64,000 bases of DNA, from NCBI GenBank assembly GCA_031271865.1, contig JAISUW010000054.1, positions 1 through 64,000 of the forward strand. The letters are read 5' to 3'. The first letter of the stretch is position 1. Each line of letters opens with the position of its first letter. The stretch is from Oscillospiraceae bacterium. GTDB lineage: Bacteria > Bacillota > Clostridia > Oscillospirales > Acutalibacteraceae. The notes beneath the pieces were generated by a model. That model ran no database searches. It was given only the letters and a program-made list of their open reading frames with translations, and had not been told where the DNA came from. The position numbers and the translations under genes are program-made. Shown piece after piece: positions 23,245 through 32,351 of this stretch.

Positions 23245-24864
23245 TCAGTTCTCCCCCTCCGCCAGCATGGCCGTCAGGGCCTCCAGTTCCTCGAACTGAT
23301 TCTGTTCCTTGGCGATGAGGGCGCGGCGCTCATTGAGCGCGATGTACATCTTCTCTTTCTTCTCGCCCGTCAGGTCATAGAAGAAGAGCGGGATACAGCT
23401 CACGATGGAGGGCACAATCCCCCCGGCGGCGTAGAGCATAACGACTTTCTGGTACACGCTCCGGCTGCCCTGCCCATAGGGGAGCATCGTGAGCGTCGGG
23501 TTGTACCCGGTCCACTTCAGCACCAAGAGCGTGAACGCCGTATTGAACGGAGCCATGACCTTGCTGATCAGGCCGGTCAGCAGACCGAACGTACCGTCCG
23601 GCCGCTCGCCGGTGAGGTACTCCGTGTAGTCGTTGATTTCGCGGCCAATCTCCCCCTCCATGACGGACGCGGGTCCGTCGTTGAGGACGTTCAGGCCGTC
23701 CGTGATGCCGAACACAATGCCGCTCTTCCACCACGTGCTGTTGTCTTTCGTGACGGCGGCACCGATGAGGGCTTGGGCAATCTGCGCCAGCAAGTCCCAG
23801 CCGCGCAGCTCCAGGCAGGTCGTGCGGAAGTTGCCGTGGTTCATCTTCTTGAAGCTCTCAATAAGGCGCAGCGTAACAATCTGCATAATCTGCCGCGGCA
23901 TGTAGAACGGAATGGTCTTGAGCGCGCCGCCCAGCACTTCCTGCTGGAAGATGACGTCCCAGTTGTACCCGCCGCTGGACCACCAGCCTGTAGCGAGACC
24001 CGCCACGAAGCTGCGCATGAAGTACTTGTTCTTCAGGAAGTAGAAGAGCGTCTTGGTCGTGGAGGCCGGCTGCGGCTGGAGGATGACACGTTCCTTGCAG
24101 TTCCAGCTCATGAGCATGGAGGTCAGCGCACCAATCGTAGCGCCGATCAGGCAGAACACGGCGAACACCGCACCCGCCCCGCTCTTGGAGTCTATGTAGC
24201 CTTTGTTCACCAGTTCCACGAACGGCATGAGCGTTGCGGCAATGAAGTCGCCGCTGTACTTCCAGAAGTAGGTCTGCACCAAGCCGACTTGGATACGGTC
24301 GTCCGGGTTCGGGGAGAGCAGCGTCGTCAGGTTCCCGGTCGGGATGCCGTAGATGGTGGAGAAGGTTTCCCGCAGGAACATCATGCTGAAGAGGAAGATG
24401 ACTTTCATTGGGTCATTGGTGTCATTGTTCCCCGCAAAGAACAGCCCGCCGCAGTAGAGGATCGCCGTGGAGGCATAGTAGGGAATGGGCGTCAGCAGGG
24501 CATAGGGCCTGGCCTTCCCCCAGCGGGTCCGCGTGTGGTCGTACGCGATACCCATGATGGGGTTGTTGAGCACGTCATAGATGCCGATAAGCATATCCAC
24601 CAAGATGACATAGAGCGGGTTGATCTTGAGGATGTTGAAGTTAAAGAGCTGCCGGTAGTTGTCGTTGATCTTGGTCGCAATCGTGGAGCCGAGGTTGTTG
24701 AGTCCGCAGAAGAACATCTCCTTCGCGGAAACCTGCCGGGTGTGGTACATCCGCGCCGCCGTGCGCTGGTAGCGCCCGAGCTTGTCGGGGTCTATCTTGG
24801 CGGCGGAGTTCTCTTCAGCACCGAATACGTTTTCCGCGAGTTTCTTCGCATCGAATTTAGCCAA
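23245..24864 (-). CDS. GPH-family (MelB-like) MFS transporter
   Basis: A 539-residue polytopic membrane protein of the glycoside-pentoside-hexuronide:cation symporter type. The family signature is visible: IYDVLNNPIMGIAYDHTRTRWGKARPY near residue 95, with the Asp and Arg/Lys pattern of MelB-like carriers. It has about 12 hydrophobic segments. The N-terminal ~45 residues are an extra charged cytosolic stretch, and the C terminus is charged with a Glu-rich end. It is the third gene of a leftward operon, starting 2 nt after the Big_2 gene ends. Substrate unknown, probably a sugar or glycoside. Confidence 0.85.
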   Translation of the reverse strand: MAKFDAKKLAENVFGAEENSAAKIDPDKLGRYQRTAARMYHTRQVSAKEMFFCGLNNLGSTIATKINDNYRQLFNFNILKINPLYVILVDMLIGIYDVLNNPIMGIAYDHTRTRWGKARPYALLTPIPYYASTAILYCGGLFFAGNNDTNDPMKVIFLFSMMFLRETFSTIYGIPTGNLTTLLSPNPDDRIQVGLVQTYFWKYSGDFIAATLMPFVELVNKGYIDSKSGAGAVFAVFCLIGATIGALTSMLMSWNCKERVILQPQPASTTKTLFYFLKNKYFMRSFVAGLATGWWSSGGYNWDVIFQQEVLGGALKTIPFYMPRQIMQIVTLRLIESFKKMNHGNFRTTCLELRGWDLLAQIAQALIGAAVTKDNSTWWKSGIVFGITDGLNVLNDGPASVMEGEIGREINDYTEYLTGERPDGTFGLLTGLISKVMAPFNTAFTLLVLKWTGYNPTLTMLPYGQGSRSVYQKVVMLYAAGGIVPSIVSCIPLFFYDLTGEKKEKMYIALNERRALIAKEQNQFEELEALTAMLAEGEN

Positions 24865-24866
24865 TG

Positions 24867-26411
24867 TTATTCCGCTCCTTTCACTGTGACCGTACAGCTG
24901 GCGCGGTAGTAGCCGTCATCCGTGAGGCACTTGACGACAGCCTCCCCCGGACCGACGGCGGTGATAACACCGTCCGCGCTGACCGTTGCAACATCCGCAT
25001 TGTCCGTGCTCCAGTGCACCTTTTGGTTGGTGGCATCCGTCGGGTCAAATGTTACTTTCTGCGTATAGGTCTCGCCGGGAGCGAGGGCGAGCTTGCGCTT
25101 GCTGATTTTCACGCCCTCCACAGAGGTCTGCACCGTGATGACGCAATCCGCGGAGAGCGTCTTGCCGTTAAACTCCATGGAGGCGGTCACGACAGCCGTA
25201 CCTGCCTTGCCGTGGCTATGCACAAAGCCTTCCTTGTCCATGGTGGCAATGCTCTCATCCGAGGTGGTCCATGTGATGGGGGTATCCACGCCCAGCGGGC
25301 CGTCCGGGTGCTGGCGCACTTCCACCGTGTCCTTGAGGCCGATGGTCTTGGTGCGCGCATCCATCTTGATGCCCGGGAACGTGAAGCGGAGCTTGGAGAT
25401 GTCATTGAGCGGGATGCGTCCGACCTCCGCTGCAAAGCCGCCCGCGAGGCCGCTTTCCGTAGCGGTCAAGTCGGCGACGAGTTGGTTCTCAATGTCAATG
25501 CCGGTCAGCTGCCCGGTCAGGCGGTTCACCCACGCTTGGATGACTGCCCCGCGCACTTCCCCTTCCGGGATGGCGGCGCTGAGCATCCCCTGCACCGTGC
25601 CTTCCGTCAGGGCATCGGCGGCGGCTACAGGGTCAGCCGCGGCGAGGGTCTCAAAGCTGCCTGTCTGCCCGCCCAAGATGGTGTTGGTGCCGGTCTGCGC
25701 TATGCGGATATACACGTCCCCGCGGTACTGCTCCTGCAGCTCATAGGCATCCGCGGCTCCGCATTCCTCATTCGGGCAGACGGCGGGCGCGTAGCCCGTC
25801 TCCTCCCGGCCGCATTCGCTGCACTTGTAGTAGCGGTCCGAGCAGAGAAGCTCCGTCCCCTCCGGCAGGGAGGCAGGCAGCGCGTAAAGCAGTGCTTCCA
25901 AGGTATCGCCGTAGTTTACGGTGAGCTTCTCCTGCTTGTCCTGCATACTGTTGTTGTCGTCTTTGGCAAACTGCAGGATGGGCCGCAGTTCCTCCGCGAG
26001 CCCGCTCGTAAGCTCTGCGGCACCCGCATCTGGGTCAAAGCGGTTCTCGCGCTCCAGCTTGGCGCCGGCGGTCTGCGCCTCGGCGACTTTGTCGGCGAGG
26101 TAAGCAAGCACTTCCTCCGGCGTGGAGGCAGTCAGCCCGGGGGCTGCCGGGTACTGCGGCGACGGTTCGTAGGAAGGTTCCACAACGGTCGGCGGTTCCG
26201 CCGGCTCAGCGGCAAGGAGCTTGTTGACTCCCCAGAAGAACCCGCCGATAAAGATGACCACCAAGGCGGCAAAGAAACCGTTGTAGACCATCTTGCGGGC
26301 TTTTTCATTGTCGCTGTCGGCAAGAATCCGGGTCAGGCGGCCCTCTTTGCCGGCAATGTGCGCGGTATCGAATTCATATTCTGCGTTCTTGTCTTTCGGT
26401 TCATCAGCCAT
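24867..26411 (-). CDS. Membrane-anchored protein with zinc ribbon and two Big_2 domains
   Basis: A 514-residue protein. It has a short cytosolic head, one transmembrane helix at about residues 38-60, and then a large extracellular part. A Cys4 ribbon (CSECGREETGYAPAVCPNEEC) is near residue 205. Two tandem Big_2 immunoglobulin-like domains form the C-terminal ~180 residues (ITWTTSDESIATMDKEGF; VHWSTDNADVATVSADGV). ATG 26411 follows GAGGAGG and overlaps the preceding gene by 8 nt, so 26447 in the ORF track is rejected. It could be an extracytoplasmic partner of the adjacent transporter; that is inference. Confidence 0.7.
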   Translation of the reverse strand: MADEPKDKNAEYEFDTAHIAGKEGRLTRILADSDNEKARKMVYNGFFAALVVIFIGGFFWGVNKLLAAEPAEPPTVVEPSYEPSPQYPAAPGLTASTPEEVLAYLADKVAEAQTAGAKLERENRFDPDAGAAELTSGLAEELRPILQFAKDDNNSMQDKQEKLTVNYGDTLEALLYALPASLPEGTELLCSDRYYKCSECGREETGYAPAVCPNEECGAADAYELQEQYRGDVYIRIAQTGTNTILGGQTGSFETLAAADPVAAADALTEGTVQGMLSAAIPEGEVRGAVIQAWVNRLTGQLTGIDIENQLVADLTATESGLAGGFAAEVGRIPLNDISKLRFTFPGIKMDARTKTIGLKDTVEVRQHPDGPLGVDTPITWTTSDESIATMDKEGFVHSHGKAGTAVVTASMEFNGKTLSADCVITVQTSVEGVKISKRKLALAPGETYTQKVTFDPTDATNQKVHWSTDNADVATVSADGVITAVGPGEAVVKCLTDDGYYRASCTVTVKGAE

Positions 26412-27471
26412 TGTCTGTCGCCTCCTCTTGGATTTCTTCGGCCGCAAGGGTGGCGGCGATGGCGCTTTCCGCTTCTTTGGTATCCACGAGCGCGGCCTCG
26501 CCGATGGCTTGGTTCTCCGTCGCGCTGGCGGTTTCCGGGTTCTTGGTTTTGGAGAGGGCCAAGGCGCGGCGTTCTAGGAGCTGCGCTTTCAGCTCGTCGG
26601 GAATCTTTTCGCTGTTCTGTATGTAGATGCCCTCCAAGTCGGCTTGGATACGGGCTTCCACCTCAAGGGTTTTCTCCGTCTCTACCACCGGCTGCGGGAG
26701 GTCCTCCCACTTCAGTTCCCCGGCACGGACGCGCTTGTAAATTGCCACACGCTCCAAGTCGCCGTCCAGGAAAGACATGGTGACGCCCTCCTTGGCCAGA
26801 CGCAGGTTGGCATAAAAAACGGCACCGAACGCAACCACCGCAAGGAAGGCGCCGATACCGAGTTTCCATTCCGCCATGCTGACCGTTCCCTCAATCTGCT
26901 TGTCCATGACAACGGATACGACGGAGGAGGCTATGGCCGCCAGCACGCCGAAGCCGCTGATACAGCACAGAGCTATGGAGAAAGCTTTCACGCGGATAAA
27001 GGAGAGCAGACTCAGCAGGAAGATGACGACCGCCAAGACGGTCAGGACGGCGGCACACAGGAGCACCCACGAGAACGCCGCCCAAACAGGAGCGACGGCA
27101 CCCGGCATTTCCCTTGCCGCCAAGACAAATGGGACACCGTTGAGAAGACTGACCAGACCGATGGCTCCCGCGCTGAAAGAGCGCGCATAAAACGGGAGTG
27201 TGAACGTGAGGGACGCGAGCGGCGCCAACACCGCACAGACCGGCAGCAGCATAAAGTACAGACGCATCTTCGCCCAGAGCGACCCCGCCATGCCGCCCGT
27301 GAACTTCTTATAGTTCACGCGCACGCTGGCTATGGTCAGCTCGGATACTTTGGCATCCTGCTCGAACCGTTCCTCGAAGCCGTGGAGCATCATGTTGACA
27401 CCGCACTTCGGGCAGTTCGGCCGCCAGTCGGTAATTCGCAGCTTTACGCCGCAGTTGGGACAATTTGCCAA
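26404..27471 (-). CDS. Zinc-ribbon multi-spanning membrane protein
   Basis: A 355-residue protein. Residues 4-26 form a double-Cys ribbon (CPNCGVKLRITDWRPNCPKC). Several transmembrane helices follow between about residues 70 and 225, then a soluble charged C-terminal part rich in Ala, Glu and Thr. The start is TTG with GGGGGAAG upstream. It is the first gene of the operon and has a very good promoter. I do not recognise the family. A cytosolic zinc-ribbon head on a membrane core suggests scaffolding or sensing, but there is no direct evidence. Confidence 0.65.
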   Translation of the reverse strand: MANCPNCGVKLRITDWRPNCPKCGVNMMLHGFEERFEQDAKVSELTIASVRVNYKKFTGGMAGSLWAKMRLYFMLLPVCAVLAPLASLTFTLPFYARSFSAGAIGLVSLLNGVPFVLAAREMPGAVAPVWAAFSWVLLCAAVLTVLAVVIFLLSLLSFIRVKAFSIALCCISGFGVLAAIASSVVSVVMDKQIEGTVSMAEWKLGIGAFLAVVAFGAVFYANLRLAKEGVTMSFLDGDLERVAIYKRVRAGELKWEDLPQPVVETEKTLEVEARIQADLEGIYIQNSEKIPDELKAQLLERRALALSKTKNPETASATENQAIGEAALVDTKEAESAIAATLAAEEIQEEATDNG

Positions 27472-27532
27472 TAGACTTCCCCCTTTGTAAAATGTTTGAA
27501 TGGGAAACTTTTTATTGCGCTGTGCTTTCTAA

Positions 27533-27561
27533 ATTATAGCACGAAAGCGGAGAAATTGCAA
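27533..27561 (-). promoter_or_regulatory. Promoter of the zinc-ribbon/Big_2/transporter operon
   Basis: Minus-strand TTGCAA and TATAAT with a 17-nt spacer, about 60 nt before the TTG start. Confidence 0.75.
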
Positions 27562-27650
27562 CAAGAAATTTCATATTCTGCCGCAAGGTCTCAGCAAACC
27601 GAAACAAGCGGGCGCGCCGTGCCGTCGGGGATGGCAGCAGCATTTTCTGC

Positions 27651-27678
27651 TTGACAAATCCGGAAAATGCGTTATACT
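27651..27678 (+). promoter_or_regulatory. Promoter of the aldo/keto reductase gene
   Basis: TTGACA and TATACT with a 16-nt spacer, about 40 nt before the start codon at 27719. Confidence 0.75.
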
Positions 27679-27718
27679 ATATGCAGAGAGATTCAATCAT
27701 TCATGCACGGAGGTCATT

Positions 27719-28894
27719 ATGCAATACCGTACGGATCCGAAGACAGGACGTTCCCTCTCCGCGCTGGGGTGGGGTGCCATGCGGGCGCCGAAAGACCCGG
27801 CGCAGTTCACCGCCCTGCTGGAGCAAGCAGTCGGGGCAGGCGTGAACTTTATAGACACCGCTTATGCGTATTCAGGCAACGAGGTCATGCTGGGGCAGGC
27901 TCTGAAAGATACAGGTCTGCGGGACAAGGTGTACATCCAGACCAAGTGCCCTATCCAGTTCGTTAAGTCCGGCACGGACTTTGAGAAGTTCTTCTCCCGC
28001 GAACTGGAGCGCCTCCAAACTGACCGGGTAGAGTACTATCTTCTCCATATGCTCACGGATGCCCAAACGCTGCAACGCTTTCTCTCTTGGGGCTTGGATG
28101 CCTGGGTGCAGGAGAAGAAAGCCAAAGGGCAGATAGGCTCTTTCGGCTTCTCTTTCCATGGGCGGGGCGCGGACTTCCTTGCGATACTGGACACCTACCC
28201 ATTCGATTCCTGCCTCATCCAGTACAACTACGCGGATCCGAACTACCAGGCGGGGGTCACAGGGCTGAAAGCCGCCGCCGCCAAAGGAATGCCGGTTATG
28301 ATTATGGAACCGCTCCTCGGCGGGCGTTTGGTGAACAGCCTCCCGCCCGAAGCCGGGCAGATCTTGGCCGCTGCGGGAAAGACCCCCGCCGACTTCGGTT
28401 TGCGTTGGCTCTGGAACCAGCCCGAGGTGACGGTTGTCCTCTCCGGCATGGGCGCGCCCGAGCAGATGACCGCCAACTTCCAAACGGCAGACACCGCTGC
28501 TGTCGGTGCATTGGCGGAGACGGATATGGAGCTGTATGCCGCTGTCCGTTCTGTCTTTGCGGCTTCCAACAAGATACCCTGCCAGGGGTGCGGCTACTGC
28601 CTGCCCTGCCCTAAGGGCGTGAACATCCCCGGCTGCTTTGCGGCCTACAACACCTGCTATGCCATCTCCAAGAAGCTGGGGCGGCATCAGTACATGACAT
28701 CCACCGGCTCTTTCAGCGAGAAGCGCGGCAACGCCGGGCAGTGCGCCGCCTGCCATGCCTGCGAAAAGAAGTGCCCGCAGATGATTCCCATCGCGGACAA
28801 GCTCAAAGAGGTCGGCAAAGAAATGGAGCCGTGGTATTGGCGCATCGGCATGGGCGCGGCAAGGGTCTTCGTGCGCTTCGGGCTGCATAAGTAG
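27719..28894 (+). CDS. Aldo/keto reductase with C-terminal ferredoxin-like domain
   Basis: A 391-residue protein. The N-terminal ~270 residues are an aldo/keto reductase barrel with NFIDTAYAYSGNE (catalytic Asp and Tyr), the lysine in VYIQTKC and the histidine in YYLLHML. The C-terminal ~110 residues carry two Cys clusters (CQGCGYCLPCPKGVNIPGC and CAACHACEKKCPQ) able to hold 4Fe-4S centres. This two-domain form is common in strict anaerobes and likely couples carbonyl reduction to ferredoxin-type electron flow. ATG 27719 has GGAGG. Confidence 0.9.
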   Translation: MQYRTDPKTGRSLSALGWGAMRAPKDPAQFTALLEQAVGAGVNFIDTAYAYSGNEVMLGQALKDTGLRDKVYIQTKCPIQFVKSGTDFEKFFSRELERLQTDRVEYYLLHMLTDAQTLQRFLSWGLDAWVQEKKAKGQIGSFGFSFHGRGADFLAILDTYPFDSCLIQYNYADPNYQAGVTGLKAAAAKGMPVMIMEPLLGGRLVNSLPPEAGQILAAAGKTPADFGLRWLWNQPEVTVVLSGMGAPEQMTANFQTADTAAVGALAETDMELYAAVRSVFAASNKIPCQGCGYCLPCPKGVNIPGCFAAYNTCYAISKKLGRHQYMTSTGSFSEKRGNAGQCAACHACEKKCPQMIPIADKLKEVGKEMEPWYWRIGMGAARVFVRFGLHK

Positions 28895-28936
28895 GCAAGA
28901 GGAAAGAAGCAAGAGGAAAGAAGCAAGAGGCAAGAA
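28895..28936. repeat. 14-bp tandem repeat, three copies
   Basis: GCAAGAGGAAAGAA occurs twice perfectly and a third time with one change (GCAAGAGGCAAGAA). It begins immediately after the reductase stop codon and ends just before the smc stop codon, filling the convergent gap. Confidence 0.92.
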
Positions 28937-28942
28937 CCCCCA

Positions 28943-31900
28943 TCAGGCGGCGGCGACTTTGGCGGCGATTTCTGTGGTCGCCATCTCGAGGACTTTGGAG
29001 ACGCCCTCCTCCTGCATGGTGACGCCGTACAGGATGTCGGCCTCCTCCATGGTACCGCGGCGGTGGCTGATGAGGATGAACTGCGTATCGGTACAGATTC
29101 GGCGCACATAGCGCGCAAAGCGTGTGACGTTCACGTCGTCGAGGGCGGCCTCTACCTCATCGAAGATACAAAACGGTGCCGGGTTGTGCCGTAGGATGGC
29201 GAAGAGCATGGCGATAGAGGCTAAGCCTTTCTCCCCGCCGGAGAGCAGGTCTATGTTCGTGACGTTCTTGCCCGGCGGCTGCACCTCTATCTGTATGGGG
29301 CAGCCGAGGATGTCTGCGGGGTCCTCGGGGTAAAGCCGCGCCTTTCCGCCGCCGAACAGCTCCGCAAAGCACTCGCCGAAGGCTGTGTTTATGAGTGCGA
29401 ACACCTCTGTGAAGCGCTTCTTCATACGCTCTGTGAGGTCGTCGATTAGGTGGATGAGTTCCTTGCGGGACTTCTCCGCGTCCTCCACCTGCCCGGAGAG
29501 GAAGTCAAAGCGCTCCTTGACCTCTTTGAACTCCTCGATGGCATCCACGTTGATGTTGCCCAAGGCGCGGATTTTGCCGGAGATGTCCGTCAGCTCTATG
29601 CCGGCTTGGATGGGGGACTCCAGTTTGTACCCGGCGGCCTCCGCCTGCATGGGGGTGAGGTTATGCTCCTCGAAGAGCCGGTCTGCCGCTTCGTCTTTGG
29701 TGCGCTGCAGGGTGTTCAGGCGTTCCTGCAAGCGCGCCAGCTCTGCGCCGTATTTCTCGCGCTCCGCCAGGAGGACTTTCTCCTCCCGGCGTAGGGTGGC
29801 ACTCTGCATCGCCTGCTCGGTGATGTGTTGGCGGGTGCTGTCGTGTTCGGCTTGCAAGCGTTGGGACAGGGCGGCGCTTTCCGCTGCCGCCGCCGTGCGC
29901 TGCTGCAGTTCCTCGCCCAAGCGGGCGTTGTCCGCCTCTAAGGCATGGATTTGCGCAGACAAGTCGGCAGCTTGCTCTAGTTCCTGTTTGCGGGCGGCTA
30001 AGCGGCGGCTCTGCGCTTCGGCGGCCGCATAGCGGCTGTCTAAGTCCGCCCAGGCTGCCTTGAGTTCTTCCATTTCGGTTTCGCAGCGGCGGATGGTATC
30101 GGCGAGCTGTGCCTCTGCGGCGCGGAGCGCTTCCCGCTCGGTTTCGCGCTCTGCGGCTCCGCGGGCAAAGTCCTCCAAACGGCCGGTGAGACCTGCGAGT
30201 TCCGCTTCCAGACGCACGGCGTCATTCTTTGTGTTCTGGTAGTCTCCGGCCAAGCCGGCGTTGTCGGCTTGGCCGGCGGCGGCCTCCTCGGTGAGCTTCT
30301 TGGCTTTTGCGGCTTGCGCAGTGAGATTCTTCTGTATCTCTTCTATCTCCGCCTTGGTGTCCGCAATCTCGTTTTGGCGGGAGAGGATGCCCGCCCCCGC
30401 TGCGCGTGAACCGCCGGTAATGGAACCGCCGGCGTTGAGCACCTGCCCGTCTATGGTGACAATGCGGAAGCGGTGGTTGTACTGGCGGGAGATGGCAATC
30501 GCACTGTCCATGTCCTCCGCGACGGCGGTGCGGCCCAGCTGCGCCTTGACGATCTCCCGATAGGCAGGGTCGCATTCCACAGCTTCGTCCGCCATGGCCA
30601 GGAAGCCGTAGCAACGCTCCAAGCCGTTCTCGCGGAATTGGGAGGAACGGATGGACGACAGCGGCAGGAACGTAACGCGGCCCGCCGCGGCGCGTTTCAG
30701 GAACTCTACGCCGGCCTTGGCCTCGCGCTCCGTATCGCATACGACATACTGCAAGGCCGTCCCCAATGCCGTCTCTACGGCAACGGTGTAGTCCTCGTCC
30801 ACGCGGATGAGTTGGGAGAGGGTGCCGTGGATGCCGCGCAGGTTCCCGCGGGCGGCTTCGCGAAGCACCGCCCGCACCGCGCCGGAGTAGCCCTCCATGT
30901 TCTGCTCCAGCCCTTTGAGTATCTCCAGCTTGTGCTCCGCTTGGTGGAGGGTCTGTTCGATTTCCCGCTGCTTCTGCCGCGCCTCCCGCGCTTTTTCCTC
31001 ACGCAGCTTCAGGCGCATGGCATAGCCTTGCAGACTGTTCTCAAAACCGGCGAGCTTCTCCCGGGCTTCGCGAAGCGCCTGCTTGGTGTCCGCCTGCTGC
31101 GCGGTGAGGCCGGCCAAGAGGGATTCGCGGTTGGATTCCGCTTCGCGGAGGGCTTCCATGCGCTTGGCGTTGGATTCTACGGACGACTGCGCGGCGGCTG
31201 TATCGGAGGCGTTCTTCTGCGTGCGCAGCAGCAGCGCGGAGCGTTCCCTGTCCAAGGCGGTGCGCTCGCCGGCGGCGGCGTGAATTGCGGCTTCGATGTC
31301 CCCGTCGGAAGGCGCTTCGCCGTCCGGCAGGAGTAGTTCCAGGGCAACCCGGTTGCGTTGGATGGCCTCTGTATTATGGGAGATGGAGTTCTGCAGAACA
31401 GCGGCTTCCCCCTCCAAGCGCAGGGCGGCGGCTTTGGTTTGGGATTGCTTTTCGGACAAGGTGTCCAGCAGCACCTGCAGGTCCTGCGTTTTGTCGCCGA
31501 GGGCTTCCAAGTCTTGCTCCAAGGCGGCGAGCTTGTCCTGCGCTTGCCGGTACTGCGCTTGGGATTTGGTGACTTTGTAATCCTGCTCCCGGAGTTGGGC
31601 AGTGGTTTTGCTGATGGTCTCCAGCGCCAAGCCTATCTCCAGCACCTTGCGGCGGGCGGCGAGAGCCAGGAAGGCTTCCGCTTTCTCTTTTTGCTTGCGT
31701 AAGGGTTCTACGCGGCTCTCCAGCTCCTCTAAGATGTCCCGGAGGCGCACGAGGTTCTCTTCCGCTGCCAAGAGGCGCTTCTCCGCGGTCTCCCGGTGGT
31801 AGCGGGAGGCGGCAATCCCGGCGGCTTCCTCTAACATATCCCTCCGGTGTGCGGAGCGGGCGGCCGCGAGTTCCGCCACGCGCCCTTGCCCGACAAGGGC

Positions 31901-32314
31901 ATAGCCGTCGCGCCCCAAGCCGGTGTCCAGGAACAGCTCCTGTACATCCCGCAGGCGGACGCTTTTGGTGTTGATGCGGTATTCGCTCTCCCCCGAGCGG
32001 TAGAGGCGGCGGGTGACGCAGACATCCGCGCTGTCTATCGGCAGACGGCGGTCGGTGTTTTCCAGATAGAGATTGACCTCGGCCATCCCCATGGGGCGGC
32101 GCGTACCCGTGCCGTTGAAGATGACGTCCTCCATCTTGCCGCCGCGTAGCTGCTTGGTGGACTGCTCCCCCAAGACCCAGCGCACGGCATCCGCGACATT
32201 GGATTTGCCCGAGCCATTGGGTCCCACCACGCAGCTCATCCCGGCCGGAAACTCCAGCCGGGTCTTGTCGGGAAAGGATTTGAACCCATAGAGTTCAATG
32301 GCTTTCAGGCGCAT
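28943..32314 (-). CDS. smc: Chromosome segregation protein SMC
   Basis: A 1123-residue condensin ATPase that organises and segregates the chromosome with ScpA/ScpB. The Walker A motif GPNGSGKSN is near residue 32. Two long coiled coils flank a hinge at roughly residues 490-640 (GGSITGGSRAAG near its end). The signature LLSGGEKGLASIAM and the Walker B CIFDEVEAALDD lie near the C terminus. It is slightly shorter than the usual ~1180. ATG 32314 follows AAAGGAAAA. It is not in the usual rnc-smc-ftsY setting; upstream is a permease gene, 37 nt away and in the same direction. Confidence 0.97.
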   Translation of the reverse strand: MRLKAIELYGFKSFPDKTRLEFPAGMSCVVGPNGSGKSNVADAVRWVLGEQSTKQLRGGKMEDVIFNGTGTRRPMGMAEVNLYLENTDRRLPIDSADVCVTRRLYRSGESEYRINTKSVRLRDVQELFLDTGLGRDGYALVGQGRVAELAAARSAHRRDMLEEAAGIAASRYHRETAEKRLLAAEENLVRLRDILEELESRVEPLRKQKEKAEAFLALAARRKVLEIGLALETISKTTAQLREQDYKVTKSQAQYRQAQDKLAALEQDLEALGDKTQDLQVLLDTLSEKQSQTKAAALRLEGEAAVLQNSISHNTEAIQRNRVALELLLPDGEAPSDGDIEAAIHAAAGERTALDRERSALLLRTQKNASDTAAAQSSVESNAKRMEALREAESNRESLLAGLTAQQADTKQALREAREKLAGFENSLQGYAMRLKLREEKAREARQKQREIEQTLHQAEHKLEILKGLEQNMEGYSGAVRAVLREAARGNLRGIHGTLSQLIRVDEDYTVAVETALGTALQYVVCDTEREAKAGVEFLKRAAAGRVTFLPLSSIRSSQFRENGLERCYGFLAMADEAVECDPAYREIVKAQLGRTAVAEDMDSAIAISRQYNHRFRIVTIDGQVLNAGGSITGGSRAAGAGILSRQNEIADTKAEIEEIQKNLTAQAAKAKKLTEEAAAGQADNAGLAGDYQNTKNDAVRLEAELAGLTGRLEDFARGAAERETEREALRAAEAQLADTIRRCETEMEELKAAWADLDSRYAAAEAQSRRLAARKQELEQAADLSAQIHALEADNARLGEELQQRTAAAAESAALSQRLQAEHDSTRQHITEQAMQSATLRREEKVLLAEREKYGAELARLQERLNTLQRTKDEAADRLFEEHNLTPMQAEAAGYKLESPIQAGIELTDISGKIRALGNINVDAIEEFKEVKERFDFLSGQVEDAEKSRKELIHLIDDLTERMKKRFTEVFALINTAFGECFAELFGGGKARLYPEDPADILGCPIQIEVQPPGKNVTNIDLLSGGEKGLASIAMLFAILRHNPAPFCIFDEVEAALDDVNVTRFARYVRRICTDTQFILISHRRGTMEEADILYGVTMQEEGVSKVLEMATTEIAAKVAAA

Positions 32315-32351
32315 GGATTTTCCTTTGCGGATACAATAATAGAAGAGAGGC

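Noticed and set aside
23773-24909. 378-codon plus-strand ORF
   Set aside because: Antisense shadow of the GPH-type transporter.
24864-26783. 639-codon plus-strand ORF
   Set aside because: It is antisense to the Big_2 and zinc-ribbon genes, whose family motifs, ribosome binding sites and promoter are clear. Its translation has no recognisable motif; it is a GC-driven shadow.
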